Notes: generated by a model not told the origin, from the sequence alone. A stretch of 35,330 bases of DNA from an uncultured Collinsella sp. (GCA_900546825.1 UREE01000015.1:1-35330); one strand, 5' to 3'. Numbered from the stretch's first letter, positions 1-8,107 are shown. Program-made: numbers and translations.

Positions 1-1
1 C

Positions 2-994
2 GCCGATTCCACGCTGGTCCCCGCACCCACCTACCAGCACAGCTCGCTCGATTGGCGCGACTGGTGGTGCTCGGACGACGCGCAGATCTATCAGTTCATC
101 GGTCAGGACAACATCTACTTCTACTGCATCGCGCAGACCGCCATGTGGGAGGCCCTGGGTTGGGACCTTACGCAGAGCACCGTCAGCGCCTGCTATCACC
201 TGCTCTACATGGGCAAAAAGGCCAGCTCGTCCTCGCAGACGCCTCCCCCGCCGGCAGACGACCTGCTCAACCACTACACCTGCGAGCAGATGCGCGCGCA
301 CTGGCTGTCGCTCGGCCTATCCGAGAAGCCGGTGAGCTTTAGTCCCAAGGCATACGACACGCGTGTGACCGGAAAGGACAAGGACGGCAACGAGGTGCGT
401 GCCTGCGACGACAAGCGCGTTATCGATCCGGCCCTTAAGGAGAGCGCGCTGCTGACCGGCGTCTTCAACCGCCTGGCCCGCAGCTGCTTCTACGGCGTCG
501 CCATCAAGGAGGGCGACGAGAGCCCCTATCGCAACGGCTGCATCCCCGCCGGCGCCGCCTCCGCCACCGTGGTCGAAGCCGCCGAGCAGGCAGCTCTCGC
601 GTTTGAGCAGGCCATGTACAAGTTCGAGACGCATCGCGCGCTCGCCGTGTGCGACGACTACCTGCGCGCCGCCAACAAGCGCTGGAGCGACGCCTCCAAG
701 GCCGCCAACAAGCTCGAGGGCGAGCCGGCAAACGCCGCCATGAAGCAGGCCCTGGTCGACGCCTTTACCGAGCTGCGCGTGGCGACCGTCCTGATGCACG
801 GCATCGTTCCGGCCGGCTGCGAGCTCATCTGCGAGTACTTCGACGTCGATCCGGTCGCCTTCTTTAGCTGGGATAACATCTTTGCCTCCACGGACGAGTT
901 TGTGGAGAGCCTGGGCGAGAAGCCCGGCGAGCACCGCGTGAAGCCGCTGCCCCCGCGCTTCGACTTCTTCAGCAAGCACGAGAGCCAGTACTAA
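2..994 (+). CDS. metG: Methionine--tRNA ligase, C-terminal part (5' end outside window)
   Basis: The reading frame is open from the left edge, so this is the 3' part of a longer gene. The enzyme charges tRNA-Met with methionine in the cytoplasm. The visible part begins just before the sequence YQFIGQDNIYFY, which matches the conserved stretch of class I MetRS-type enzymes at the end of the catalytic domain. It is followed by MGKKASSSS, the position of the KMSKS-type ATP-binding loop (here K-x-S-S-S), then HYTCEQMRAHWLSLGL and a mostly helical anticodon-binding region to the TAA stop. The ATG at 143 is internal, not a start. Behind the stop, 996-1015 forms a 7-bp hairpin without a T-tract, so read-through into the next gene (60 bp away) is likely. 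The assignment rests on remembered family motifs; the HIGH motif lies outside the window. Confidence 0.8.
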   Translation, partial: ADSTLVPAPTYQHSSLDWRDWWCSDDAQIYQFIGQDNIYFYCIAQTAMWEALGWDLTQSTVSACYHLLYMGKKASSSSQTPPPPADDLLNHYTCEQMRAHWLSLGLSEKPVSFSPKAYDTRVTGKDKDGNEVRACDDKRVIDPALKESALLTGVFNRLARSCFYGVAIKEGDESPYRNGCIPAGAASATVVEAAEQAALAFEQAMYKFETHRALAVCDDYLRAANKRWSDASKAANKLEGEPANAAMKQALVDAFTELRVATVLMHGIVPAGCELICEYFDVDPVAFFSWDNIFASTDEFVESLGEKPGEHRVKPLPPRFDFFSKHESQY

Positions 995-1053
995 AGCACG
1001 CCAGCAGCGGCGTGCCCGGAAAGTAGTCTATTTGGGACGGGAAGGAAAGACGG

Positions 1054-2157
1054 ATGTCCAAGCCGCGTCGTCGTAAGCAGAAAAAGCAGGTCAAGGCCGA
1101 GCTCAAGCTTAGGCAGTTTGCCGCTACCGAGCTTTCCGACCAGCTTGCCGCCCAACACTCCGCCGCCGACCTGCCGCGCTTTATGGTCGACACGGTCGCC
1201 GGCGCCTATGCACCCGCCGATGCTCAGCTCATGATCGAGGGCTTCGGTGCCGCTGCCACGCGCCCGGTCACGCTGCGCGCCAACACGCTCAAGGCGACCG
1301 CCGAGGACATCGCCGCCGCACTCGACGCAGCCGGCATCGCCCACCGCCCCGTCGCATGGCACCCGGACGCTTTCATCCTGCCCGAGGCCCAGGTTTCCGA
1401 CCTATGGGACCTCGACATCTACCGCGACGGCAAAATCTACTTGCAAAGCCTGTCGTCCATGATGCCGCCGTTGGTCCTGGGCGCCCAGGCAGGCGAGGAC
1501 ATCCTGGACATGTGCGCAGCCCCCGGTGGCAAGACGACGCAGATCGCCGCCCTCACCCAGGGCCAGGCACACCTCACGGCCTGCGAGATGAGCATTCCCC
1601 GCGCCGAAAAGCTTGAGTCCAACCTCCACCGCCAGGGCGCCAAAAACGTGCCCGTCATGCGCATCGACGCACGCGAGCTCGACGAATTCTTCCGCTTTGA
1701 CCGCATCCTGCTCGACGCCCCCTGCACCGGTACGGGCACCGTCATCAGCGGCAACGAAAAGAGCCTGCGCGGCCTCACCGAGCAGTTGCTCGGCAAGTGC
1801 GCCCGCTCGCAGCGAGCACTTCTGGACCGCGCCATGGGAGCCCTCAAACCGGGCGGAACGCTCGTCTATTCGACTTGTTCGATCTTGCCGCAGGAAAACG
1901 AGGACGCCCTGCAAGAGGCCCTCGACAAGCACATGGACTGCGAGCTCATCCCCCTCGACGGCACGCCGAGCAAAAGCGAAGCACGCCGCGCCCAGGATGC
2001 CGGCGAGGAGCCGCGCATCGAGTCCAACGCTCTCACCGAGGCAATCGCCGCGGGTCAGGTATCGGCCATCACCAACGGCATGCCCGGCACGCTCACCATC
2101 CCGCCCAGCCGCGACTTTGAGGGCTTCTACATCGCCCTGGTCCGAAAACGCGGCTAG
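1054..2157 (+). CDS. RsmB/RsmF (NOL1/NOP2/sun) family RNA m5C methyltransferase
   Basis: A 367-aa S-adenosylmethionine-dependent enzyme of the family that makes 5-methylcytosine in 16S rRNA. A very basic N-terminus (KPRRRKQKK) is followed by an N-terminal RNA-binding part. The Rossmann core shows the SAM motif DMCAAPGGKT (residues 152-161), motif IV DAPCTGTG with Cys224, and motif VI STCS with Cys275. In this family the motif VI cysteine is the nucleophile and the motif IV cysteine releases the product; both are present, so the enzyme should be active. It is shorter than E. coli RsmB or RsmF and lacks their additional domains, so I do not choose between the two names. The start follows a purine-rich ribosome site (GGGAAGGAAAG). 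It lies 60 bp after metG on the same strand and probably shares its transcript. Confidence 0.9.
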   Translation: MSKPRRRKQKKQVKAELKLRQFAATELSDQLAAQHSAADLPRFMVDTVAGAYAPADAQLMIEGFGAAATRPVTLRANTLKATAEDIAAALDAAGIAHRPVAWHPDAFILPEAQVSDLWDLDIYRDGKIYLQSLSSMMPPLVLGAQAGEDILDMCAAPGGKTTQIAALTQGQAHLTACEMSIPRAEKLESNLHRQGAKNVPVMRIDARELDEFFRFDRILLDAPCTGTGTVISGNEKSLRGLTEQLLGKCARSQRALLDRAMGALKPGGTLVYSTCSILPQENEDALQEALDKHMDCELIPLDGTPSKSEARRAQDAGEEPRIESNALTEAIAAGQVSAITNGMPGTLTIPPSRDFEGFYIALVRKRG

Positions 2158-2181
2158 CGCACGGATTCAAAACTCAACAAG

Positions 2182-2352
2182 CTATTCCCGTGCGCGCTTG
2201 TCCTGCTGGTCACGGTGCTGCTTAAGCGCCTCGCGTTCCTTGCGCTCGGCTCTTTTGCCCTTAATGGCCGTAACCACAAAATAGATGACCGCGGCGGCAA
2301 CGATTGCGCCCACGCATAGGCCAATCGAGCCCAACATTGCTGTGAATTCCAT
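2182..2352 (-). CDS. Small single-pass membrane protein, 56 aa
   Basis: Reading the minus strand from the ATG at 2352 gives a 56-aa protein. Residues 5-30 form one hydrophobic segment (MLGSIGLCVGAIVAA and on), followed by a strongly charged cytoplasmic-type tail rich in Lys, Arg and Glu that ends in DKRARE. A good ribosome site (AGAGAGGTGA) precedes the start by about 6 bases. It is convergent with the methyltransferase gene, with 24 bases between the stops and no clear terminator. The charged tail looks like a short helix. I do not recognise a family; the architecture only says inner-membrane anchor with a basic tail. Its reality is supported by the ribosome site and by the clean hydrophobic/charged partition. 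Confidence 0.6.
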   Translation of the reverse strand: MEFTAMLGSIGLCVGAIVAAAVIYFVVTAIKGKRAERKEREALKQHRDQQDKRARE

Positions 2353-2490
2353 TCCGCGTCACCTCTCTTTTAAACGGGACTTTCAAGATAGCACCTCAAT
2401 ACCCGCCACCACAGCTCCTTCACGTTCGCCGGCCCTTCGGTCTAACGGATGGCACGGCGGGGAAAAATCAACTCGTCAAACGATTTAGCA

Positions 2491-2500
2491 AGTACAATGC
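2491..2500 (+). promoter_or_regulatory. Candidate -10 element before the TIM-barrel gene
   Basis: TACAAT at 2493-2498 differs from the consensus by one base and lies 45 bases before the start at 2544. No convincing -35 is seen. The preceding CGATTTAGCAA (2480-2490) recurs upstream of fbp at 4830-4840. Confidence 0.35.
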
Positions 2501-2543
2501 TGCCGGCACCCTGCCGGCCGTCATCACATAGAATCGAGCCTCC

Positions 2544-3635
2544 ATGGATACCCTCAACGACCTAAACGAGCGCGTCGACGCCTTTGTCGGCACCAGCTCC
2601 TTCGACACGTCAGTCACGGCAAACGACCAAGCCCCCATCGATGTTCCCGCCGAGGTTCACGAGGACATTGTCGCCTCGGTCGACTTCTCCGAGGTAGAAC
2701 TTGCAGACGAATTTACCGAGCCCCAGGTGGCCGTAACTCCCAACGGCCTTTTGCCCATGGAGCCGCTGCCCATCGACGGGCGTCTGCGCAAGGCGGCTCT
2801 CCGCATGCCCGATGAGATCGAGGAGGCCAGCGGCTTTACGCTCTTCGGTCGTCGCATCAAGTCGCTTATCTACACCACCGACGTCGCGGTCATCCGCAAC
2901 TCCAACGCCGATGCCGTCTTTGCCGTTTACCCCTTCACGCCACAGCCGGCCATTACGCAGGCGCTGTTGACCGTTGCCGAGTGCCCGGTCTTTGTAGGCG
3001 TGGGCGGCGGAACTACGACCGGTAAGCGCTCCGTACAGATGGCAGCCGTCTCCGAGATGCAGGGCGCGGCGGGCTGTGTGGTCAACTCCCCTGCCACTGC
3101 CGAAATGATCGAGCACATCACCAACATCGCCGACATCCCCGTCATCGCCACGGTCGTACGTTGCGACGACGATGCTCACGCCAAAGTGCGCGCCGGAGCC
3201 AAGATCCTCAACATCGCGGCCGGCAAGAACACGCCCCAGGTCCTGCGCGAGCTGCGCGAGCACTATCCCAACCTGCCGCTCATCGCACCGGGCGGCAAGA
3301 CGCCCGAGAGCATCCGTGAGACCATCGCCGCCGGCGCCAACGCCATCATTTGGACGCCGCCTTCGGCCCAGCAGCTGCAGACCGACATGATGCAGCGCTA
3401 CCGCAAGATGAAGGAAGACGCCACGCCTGTCATCTCGCGCGACGATGTGCCCATTATCGACCAGGTCGCCGCCGCCGAGGTCAGCCAGGTCGAGAATATG
3501 AATCCCGACGTGCCGATTCCCGACGAGGTCATCGAGCGCGTCGCTTCGATCCACGATCATATCGAGGAACGTCGCGCCAACCGCGGACTCAAGCCCTCGC
3601 TGCACGGCTTCTTCTTCCGCGGAAAGAAACGCTAA
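2544..3635 (+). CDS. Conserved TIM-barrel protein of unknown function (often annotated 'hydrolase')
   Basis: A 363-aa protein. Residues about 85-290 match a conserved family of roughly 250 aa known from many Firmicutes and Actinobacteria: RRIKSLIYTTDVAVIRN, AVYPFTPQPAITQALL, FVGVGGGTTTGKRSVQMA, then strand-loop repeats such as VRAGAKILNIAAG and LIAPGGKTPESIRETIAAGA, typical of beta/alpha barrels with Gly-rich phosphate-binding loops (compare aldolase-like barrels). No catalytic function is established to my knowledge. Unusual here are an acidic N-terminal extension of about 75 residues (NERVDAFVGTSSFDTSV) and a C-terminal tail of about 60 residues ending in basic FFFRGKKR. The start ATG sits only 12 bases after a weak purine stretch, so it is less certain than the frame. 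It is a monocistronic unit ending at the terminator 3646-3688. Confidence 0.75.
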   Translation: MDTLNDLNERVDAFVGTSSFDTSVTANDQAPIDVPAEVHEDIVASVDFSEVELADEFTEPQVAVTPNGLLPMEPLPIDGRLRKAALRMPDEIEEASGFTLFGRRIKSLIYTTDVAVIRNSNADAVFAVYPFTPQPAITQALLTVAECPVFVGVGGGTTTGKRSVQMAAVSEMQGAAGCVVNSPATAEMIEHITNIADIPVIATVVRCDDDAHAKVRAGAKILNIAAGKNTPQVLRELREHYPNLPLIAPGGKTPESIRETIAAGANAIIWTPPSAQQLQTDMMQRYRKMKEDATPVISRDDVPIIDQVAAAEVSQVENMNPDVPIPDEVIERVASIHDHIEERRANRGLKPSLHGFFFRGKKR

Positions 3636-3645
3636 CCGCAACAGC

Positions 3646-3688
3646 AAGGCCCGCCCCGCAAACAACGGGACGGGCCTTTTCTGTTTTC
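3646..3688 (+). terminator. Rho-independent terminator after the TIM-barrel gene
   Basis: A 13-bp stem (3646-3658 with 3666-3678, one mismatch, AAGGCCCG...CGGGCCTT) with a 7-base loop runs into TTTTCTGTTTT. Confidence 0.85.
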
Positions 3689-3742
3689 GAATGTCAGGAG
3701 TGACAAGCGCAGCTGTTAAAACTGACAGTCAGCGCACGAACG

Positions 3743-4633
3743 CTAATCCACGCGCTTGTCGCCCATAAAGAAGAGCGCCACCGTACCAGGTCCGGTGTGC
3801 GAACCGATCAGAGTACCGATGTTATTGATCTCGATCTTGCCTTTAAGCTGCGGAACCTGTTCCTCAATCAGCGCCGCAACTGCCTCCGCATCCTCGCGGC
3901 ACGCCGAGTGCGACATGATGCACTTACCCGAATATTCCGCACCGTCCTGCACGTGTGCCATCATGGTCTTAGCCATCTCGGAAATCGCGCGCTTCTTAGT
4001 GCGAATCTTCTCACGTGGCGACAGCCCACCTTCGCAATCGACCGTCATAAGTGGGCAAATCTTAAGCGCCGTGCCGATGATCGCGCTTGCGGCCGAAATG
4101 CGACCGCCTCGTAGGTAGCTCGACAGATCGGTCGAGAAGAACCAGTGGTGAAGGTTGAGTTTATGCTCCTCAATCCAAGCGGCCGTCTCGTCGAGCGAAG
4201 CGCCGCCATCGCGAACGTCGGCGGCACATTCCGCCAGCAGGCCAAAGCCCGAAGACGCCGCCAACGAATCGATGACGCGCACCTTGCCGCCCTGAGGATA
4301 GCGATCCGCGAGCATCTGTGCCGCAACGCAGGCCGATCCATACGTGCCCGAAATACCCGACGACAACGTCAGGTGCAGCACGTCTTTACCCTCGGCAACA
4401 AACGGCTCCCAAAACTCCTCGTACTCACCCACGCTCACCTGAGACGTCTTGGGCATGGCGCCCGCGGCAATCTGGGCAAAAAACTCGTCCGGCGTAATCG
4501 ACTGATACAGATCGTCCGTATAGACAACATCGTCGATCTCGTAATGAAAACACACGACAGGGGTATTGCGCGACGCAAAGAACTCACGGGTTCGATCGGC
4601 GGCAGATTCACAGGTCAGGACAAAATCACTCAT
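3743..4633 (-). CDS. DegV family (fatty-acid-binding) protein
   Basis: A 296-aa protein, the normal length for DegV proteins. These bind a fatty acid between two alpha/beta domains; some act as FakB subunits that present fatty acids to the kinase FakA. Seen in the sequence: N-terminal FVLTCESAADRT, the conserved SGISGTYGSA segment that lines the lipid head group in the family, and C-terminal GSHTGPGTVALFF, with Gly-Ser-His-Thr-Gly-Pro-Gly diagnostic for DegV. I chose the ATG at 4633 because AAGGAG precedes it by 6 bases; the frame is open further upstream but without a ribosome site. No fakA-like gene is in view. It is transcribed away from fbp, from a promoter seen at 4662-4670. Confidence 0.9.
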   Translation of the reverse strand: MSDFVLTCESAADRTREFFASRNTPVVCFHYEIDDVVYTDDLYQSITPDEFFAQIAAGAMPKTSQVSVGEYEEFWEPFVAEGKDVLHLTLSSGISGTYGSACVAAQMLADRYPQGGKVRVIDSLAASSGFGLLAECAADVRDGGASLDETAAWIEEHKLNLHHWFFSTDLSSYLRGGRISAASAIIGTALKICPLMTVDCEGGLSPREKIRTKKRAISEMAKTMMAHVQDGAEYSGKCIMSHSACREDAEAVAALIEEQVPQLKGKIEINNIGTLIGSHTGPGTVALFFMGDKRVD

Positions 4634-4661
4634 ATGAGGCTCCTTACTCATTGCTGCGCAA

Positions 4662-4670
4662 ATTATCGCA
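4662..4670 (-). promoter_or_regulatory. Extended -10 promoter for the degV gene
   Basis: On the minus strand TGCGATAAT is an extended -10 (TGn followed by GATAAT), about 30 bases before the start codon at 4633. The flanks TTGCTG (4651-4656) and CAGCAA (4671-4676) form an inverted repeat around it that could hold a repressor. No good -35 is seen. Confidence 0.45.
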
Positions 4671-4823
4671 CAGCAAGCGTGAATACGGTACAAATGTTCA
4701 CTATTTACCAATGCGAACCGTTTGTATTGAATATCTTTATCATGAACATCCTCATCCCCGCCATGGGCCAACGTGGGCAAAATCACCCGCTTCGTCTCCA
4801 CTCAACCGCCATATCTACCTCAA

Positions 4824-4837
4824 CTAAATCGATTTAG
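4824..4837. promoter_or_regulatory. Perfect 14-bp palindrome, possible operator
   Basis: CTAAATCGATTTAG is fully self-complementary. A half site, CTAAATCGA, recurs at 4871-4879, nearer to fbp. Both lie in the 319-bp gap between degV and fbp, which otherwise holds no gene. The spacing and symmetry suit a dimeric repressor, but this is inference. Confidence 0.4.
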
Positions 4838-4895
4838 CAAACCGTTCAGCCGACAATTCAGCCACCGGCGCTAAATCGAAACAAAGCCGGCGCAT

Positions 4896-4925
4896 ACTGA
4901 TAAACGTTTGACGATGTTTATCAGT
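4896..4925. promoter_or_regulatory. 10-bp inverted repeat in the fbp leader
   Basis: ACTGATAAAC (4896-4905) and GTTTATCAGT (4916-4925) are perfect reverse complements around a 10-base loop, followed by TTT. It ends 27 bases before the fbp start. It could be an operator or a weak attenuator hairpin; the stem is AT-rich for a terminator. Confidence 0.45.
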
Positions 4926-4952
4926 TTTACCAACCATATTGGAAGGTGTTTC

Positions 4953-6869
4953 ATGGTCGCATTCGATCGCAATCCGCAAGACTTTAAGTATCTGCGTCTG
5001 CTGTCGAGACAATTTCCCACCGAGCAATCCGCGTTTACCGAGATCATCAATCTCTCGGCCATTCTCAACCTGCCCAAAGGCACCGAGCATTTTATGAGCG
5101 ATGTGCATGGCGAGTACGAAGCCTTTATGCACATCCTCAACAACTGCTCGGGCGTTGTGCGCGAGCATGTCGACGAGATCTTTGGCGACACGCTCTCCTT
5201 TGACGAAAAGGGCGAGCTGTGCACGCTCATCTACTATCCGCGCGAGAAGATCGATCTTGTCCGCAGCCGGCGCGAGGACTCACCCACCTGGTATAAGACC
5301 GTGCTCGACCAGCTCATTGTGGTTGCCCGCTCGCTTTCGAGCCGCTATACCCGCTCCAAGGTGCGCAAGGCCATCCCGCGCGATTACGCCTACATCATCG
5401 ACGAGTTACTACACACGCATCCGGATGAGAACAACTACCGTGTGCGCTATCATGAGCGCATCGTGGAGTCCATCCTAGAGACCGCCAGCGCCGACGACTT
5501 TATCGAGTCGCTCGCCTCACTCATCAAGCGCCTCGCCGTCGACCACCTGCACTTGGTGGGCGATATCTTCGACCGCGGTGGCGGCGCGGCCAAGATTATG
5601 GACCGCCTGCTCACCTATCATTCGCTCGACATTCAGTGGGGCAACCACGACCTGCTGTGGATGGGCGCCGCTGCCGGCGAGCCCGCCTGCATCGCCACGG
5701 TGCTGCGCAACAACCTGCGCTACGACAACTACGAGATCCTGGAGAACGACTACGGCATCTCGCTGCGTGAGCTTGTCGCCTTTGCCGATGCCACCTACAC
5801 CGCCGGTGAGTCCATCACCCCGCTGATCAAGGCCGTCAACGTGCTGCTCTTTAAGCTCGAGGGCCAGATTATCCAGCGCCACCCCGAGTTCGATATGACC
5901 GACCGTCTGTTACTCGACAAGATCGATCACGGCACCGGCACGGTCACGCTCGCCGACGGCAGCGTGTGGCCGCTCACGACCAACGACTTCCCCACCGTCA
6001 ACCCGACGGACCCCTATACGCTCACGTCTCAAGAGCAGCACATCATCGACAAGCTCGTGTCCGAGTTTGTCACCGCCGATCACCTGCATCGCCATATCGA
6101 TTTCCTCTATTCCCACGGCTCGATGTACAAGGTCGCCAACGGCAACCTGCTCTTCCACGGCTGCGTGCCGCTCAACGAAGACGGCACCTTTAGCAGCATG
6201 AACTGCCTGGGCACCTGGCACGCCGGCCGCGACTACTTCGACTTTTGCGATTACATTGCGCGCCGCGCCTGGCGCGTCGGCGACCGCGATGCCCTCGACT
6301 GGATGTGGTACCTGTGGATCGGCTTTAACTCACCCGCCAGCGGGCGCGTGGTGCGTACGTTCGAGCGCGCCTACATCGCCGACAAGAGCACGTGGGTCGA
6401 GCCGATGGACCCGTACTACACGCTCACCACGTCTTCGTCCGTTTGCGACGACATCATGCGCGAGTTCAACGTCGCGCCCATGGCGTGTTCACCGACCGGC
6501 CACATCATCAACGGCCATACGCCCGTCAAGACCACCAAGGGCGAGCAGCCCATCCGCGCCAACGGCAAGCTGCTGGTCATCGATGGCGGCTTCTGCCGCG
6601 CTTACCATCCCAAGACGGGTATCGCCGGCTATACGCTCATCTCGAGCTCGCGCGGCTGCCGCCTTAAGTCGCACCAGGCCTTTACCACCGTTGCCGAGGC
6701 GCTTACCCGCAATATCGATATCGAAAGCGAGACCAATCGCTTTGACGAGGCCGACCGTCGCCGCATGGTAAGCGACACCGATACCGGCGTCAAGATTCGC
6801 AGCCAGATTCAGGACCTGCGCCAGCTGCTCGATGCATATAGAAACGGTGCTATCGAGGAGCGTAGCTAG
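4953..6869 (+). CDS. fbp: Fructose-1,6-bisphosphatase, class III
   Basis: A 638-aa enzyme that removes the 1-phosphate of fructose-1,6-bisphosphate in gluconeogenesis. Class III enzymes (B. subtilis Fbp type) carry a calcineurin-like metallophosphoesterase core. Its motifs are all present: SDVHGE (Asp50, His52), GDIFDRGG (Asp204, Asp207), GNHD (residues 230-233, Asn231, His232), LLFHGCVP and NGHTPVK. Length is close to that of the Bacillus enzyme. The ATG at 4953 is chosen because GGAAGG precedes it; an in-frame ATG 15 codons upstream lacks a ribosome site and would fall inside the inverted repeat of the leader. It is the first gene of a run that continues with the GtrA gene 78 bp downstream, with no terminator seen between. 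The leader contains palindromes that suggest transcriptional control. Confidence 0.95.
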   Translation: MVAFDRNPQDFKYLRLLSRQFPTEQSAFTEIINLSAILNLPKGTEHFMSDVHGEYEAFMHILNNCSGVVREHVDEIFGDTLSFDEKGELCTLIYYPREKIDLVRSRREDSPTWYKTVLDQLIVVARSLSSRYTRSKVRKAIPRDYAYIIDELLHTHPDENNYRVRYHERIVESILETASADDFIESLASLIKRLAVDHLHLVGDIFDRGGGAAKIMDRLLTYHSLDIQWGNHDLLWMGAAAGEPACIATVLRNNLRYDNYEILENDYGISLRELVAFADATYTAGESITPLIKAVNVLLFKLEGQIIQRHPEFDMTDRLLLDKIDHGTGTVTLADGSVWPLTTNDFPTVNPTDPYTLTSQEQHIIDKLVSEFVTADHLHRHIDFLYSHGSMYKVANGNLLFHGCVPLNEDGTFSSMNCLGTWHAGRDYFDFCDYIARRAWRVGDRDALDWMWYLWIGFNSPASGRVVRTFERAYIADKSTWVEPMDPYYTLTTSSSVCDDIMREFNVAPMACSPTGHIINGHTPVKTTKGEQPIRANGKLLVIDGGFCRAYHPKTGIAGYTLISSSRGCRLKSHQAFTTVAEALTRNIDIESETNRFDEADRRRMVSDTDTGVKIRSQIQDLRQLLDAYRNGAIEERS

Positions 6870-6947
6870 CCCCGCCTGTAGGGATTGGCTAAACTTGCTG
6901 AGTTTGTCATCCCCACGGCGCCCCGGCGCCACCTTAAGGCAGGTACC

Positions 6948-7343
6948 ATGCAAAAGCTCCTTGCGCAGATCATGAAGTTTGGCGTCGTCGGCGTCGTTGC
7001 CACGGTTATCGACTTTGGCATTATGAATCTGCTCCACTACGGTCTGGGCCTCAACATCCTAATCGCCAACACCAGCGGCTTTATCATCTCGCTCATCTTT
7101 AACTACCTCGCCAGCATGAAGTACGTGTTTGCGCACAAGGAGGGCATGAGCCGCCGCCGCGAGTTCATCATCTTTGTCGTGCTGTCCGTTATTGGCCTGG
7201 CGCTCAACGACGGCATCGTGCTGGCCCTCAACGCCGGCCTGGGCCTCGAGGCCAATATCGCCAAGATTTGCGCCACCGCGCTCGTCATGGTCTACAACTT
7301 TGTGACCCGAAAGATCTTCCTGGAGGGCGACGAGACCAAGTAG
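6948..7343 (+). CDS. GtrA-like membrane protein (copy 1)
   Basis: A 131-aa protein with four predicted membrane segments (about residues 11-30, 35-57, 71-93, 99-118), the usual size and fold of the GtrA/DPMS family. These proteins help move polyprenyl-phosphate-linked sugars across the membrane for decoration of wall or surface polymers. Family hallmarks: KFGVVGVVATVIDFGIMNLL near the N-terminus, SGFIISLIFNYLASMKYVF in segment 2 and VYNFVTRKIFL at the C-terminus. The start at 6948 follows AAGGCAGGT. It is paralogous to the next gene (shared NY-x-SMKYVF, RREF/KREF, F-x-R-x-FLEG). No glycosyltransferase gene is next to it, so the sugar partner is unknown. Confidence 0.85.
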   Translation: MQKLLAQIMKFGVVGVVATVIDFGIMNLLHYGLGLNILIANTSGFIISLIFNYLASMKYVFAHKEGMSRRREFIIFVVLSVIGLALNDGIVLALNAGLGLEANIAKICATALVMVYNFVTRKIFLEGDETK

Positions 7344-7427
7344 CTCGGCCTCCTCGTTGCACTACGGGACCCACGGATGACGCTCGTCGAGTGCAGCGTT
7401 GTTCGTAGGTCTCGCTCGTTTACGGGT

Positions 7428-7464
7428 AAATTTGCAACGTTTGCGGATTGTCTCTTGCAAATTT
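7428..7464. promoter_or_regulatory. 10-bp inverted repeat between the two GtrA genes
   Basis: AAATTTGCAA (7428-7437) and TTGCAAATTT (7455-7464) are perfect reverse complements 17 bases apart, in a 219-bp AT-richer gap. It could be an operator for the second GtrA gene. TATAGT at 7475-7480 might be a -10 but no -35 is at a proper distance. Confidence 0.35.
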
Positions 7465-7562
7465 GGCGAGTTCGTATAGTTCTTGCCAAAGACCTTACGT
7501 TTCCCATGCAAAAGCTCTAAAGTATCCTCTGCTCGATTCGTCAACGCATTGGATGTGATTAC

Positions 7563-7970
7563 GTGCGCAAGGCACTGGCACAACCTCATACCAAGCAGTT
7601 CCTCAAGTTCGCTGTCGTGGGTCTTATCTCCTTTGGCATCGACTGGGGCATGCTCATTGCGCTCGTCGAGCTGTTCCACCTCGACTTTTTGATGAGCACC
7701 ACGGTCTCGTTTACCACGTCCGTCGTGGTCAACTACTGGCTCAGCATGAAGTACGTGTTCGACCACCGCGAGGGCATGAGCCGCAAGCGCGAGTTTACGA
7801 TCTTCACCATCCTGTCGGTGATTGGTTTGGGCCTCAACGACCTGTACATGTTTGTGGGCGTCACGTTTTTGAGCATCGGCTACCAGGCTATGAAGGCCAT
7901 CGCCACGTTCCTGGTCACCTGGTACAACTACTTTAGCCGCCGCCTTTTCCTCGAGGGCGCGCAGTCGTAG
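7563..7970 (+). CDS. GtrA-like membrane protein (copy 2)
   Basis: A 135-aa four-helix membrane protein of the GtrA family starting at a GTG. Conserved features match copy 1: KFAVVGLISFGIDWGML, NYWLSMKYVF, GMSRKREFTIF and WYNYFSRRLFLEG. The start is preceded by a modest ribosome site (GGATGTG). The 219-bp gap to copy 1, with its own inverted repeat, suggests separate expression. The unit closes with the strong terminator at 7997-8030. The role should be lipid-linked sugar translocation; the partner enzyme is not in the window. Confidence 0.85.
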   Translation: MRKALAQPHTKQFLKFAVVGLISFGIDWGMLIALVELFHLDFLMSTTVSFTTSVVVNYWLSMKYVFDHREGMSRKREFTIFTILSVIGLGLNDLYMFVGVTFLSIGYQAMKAIATFLVTWYNYFSRRLFLEGAQS

Positions 7971-7996
7971 TTTGTTCGACATTTGCTTGAATGTAT

Positions 7997-8031
7997 AACC
8001 GGTTGGAATTCTCGTTCCAACCGGTTTTTTG
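7997..8031 (+). terminator. Rho-independent terminator after GtrA copy 2
   Basis: A perfect 12-bp stem (AACCGGTTGGAA, 7997-8008, with TTCCAACCGGTT, 8015-8026) with a 6-base loop continues into a T-run. Confidence 0.9.
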
Positions 8032-8068
8032 TTTACCGAGAGACCCGGTGACCCAGTCCAATTCGCAT

Positions 8069-8107
8069 GAAAAACGGGCGGCCCGGATGTTTGTCCGAAC
8101 CGCCCGT
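8069..8107 (-). terminator. Terminator of the riboswitch/DUF4430 transcription unit
   Basis: On the minus strand ACGGGCGG (8107-8100) pairs with CCGCCCGT (8081-8074), with an inner CGGA/TCCG pairing, and runs into TTTTTC. It lies 22 bases after the stop of the DUF4430 membrane protein. Confidence 0.85.

Noticed and set aside
996..1015. Hairpin after metG as a terminator
   Set aside because: A 7-bp perfect stem but followed by CCGGAAAG, no T-run; I treat metG and the methyltransferase gene as possibly co-transcribed.
7455..7480. TTGCAA and TATAGT as a promoter for GtrA copy 2
   Set aside because: The spacing is only 14 bases, too short for a standard sigma-70-type promoter; retained only as a possible operator region.
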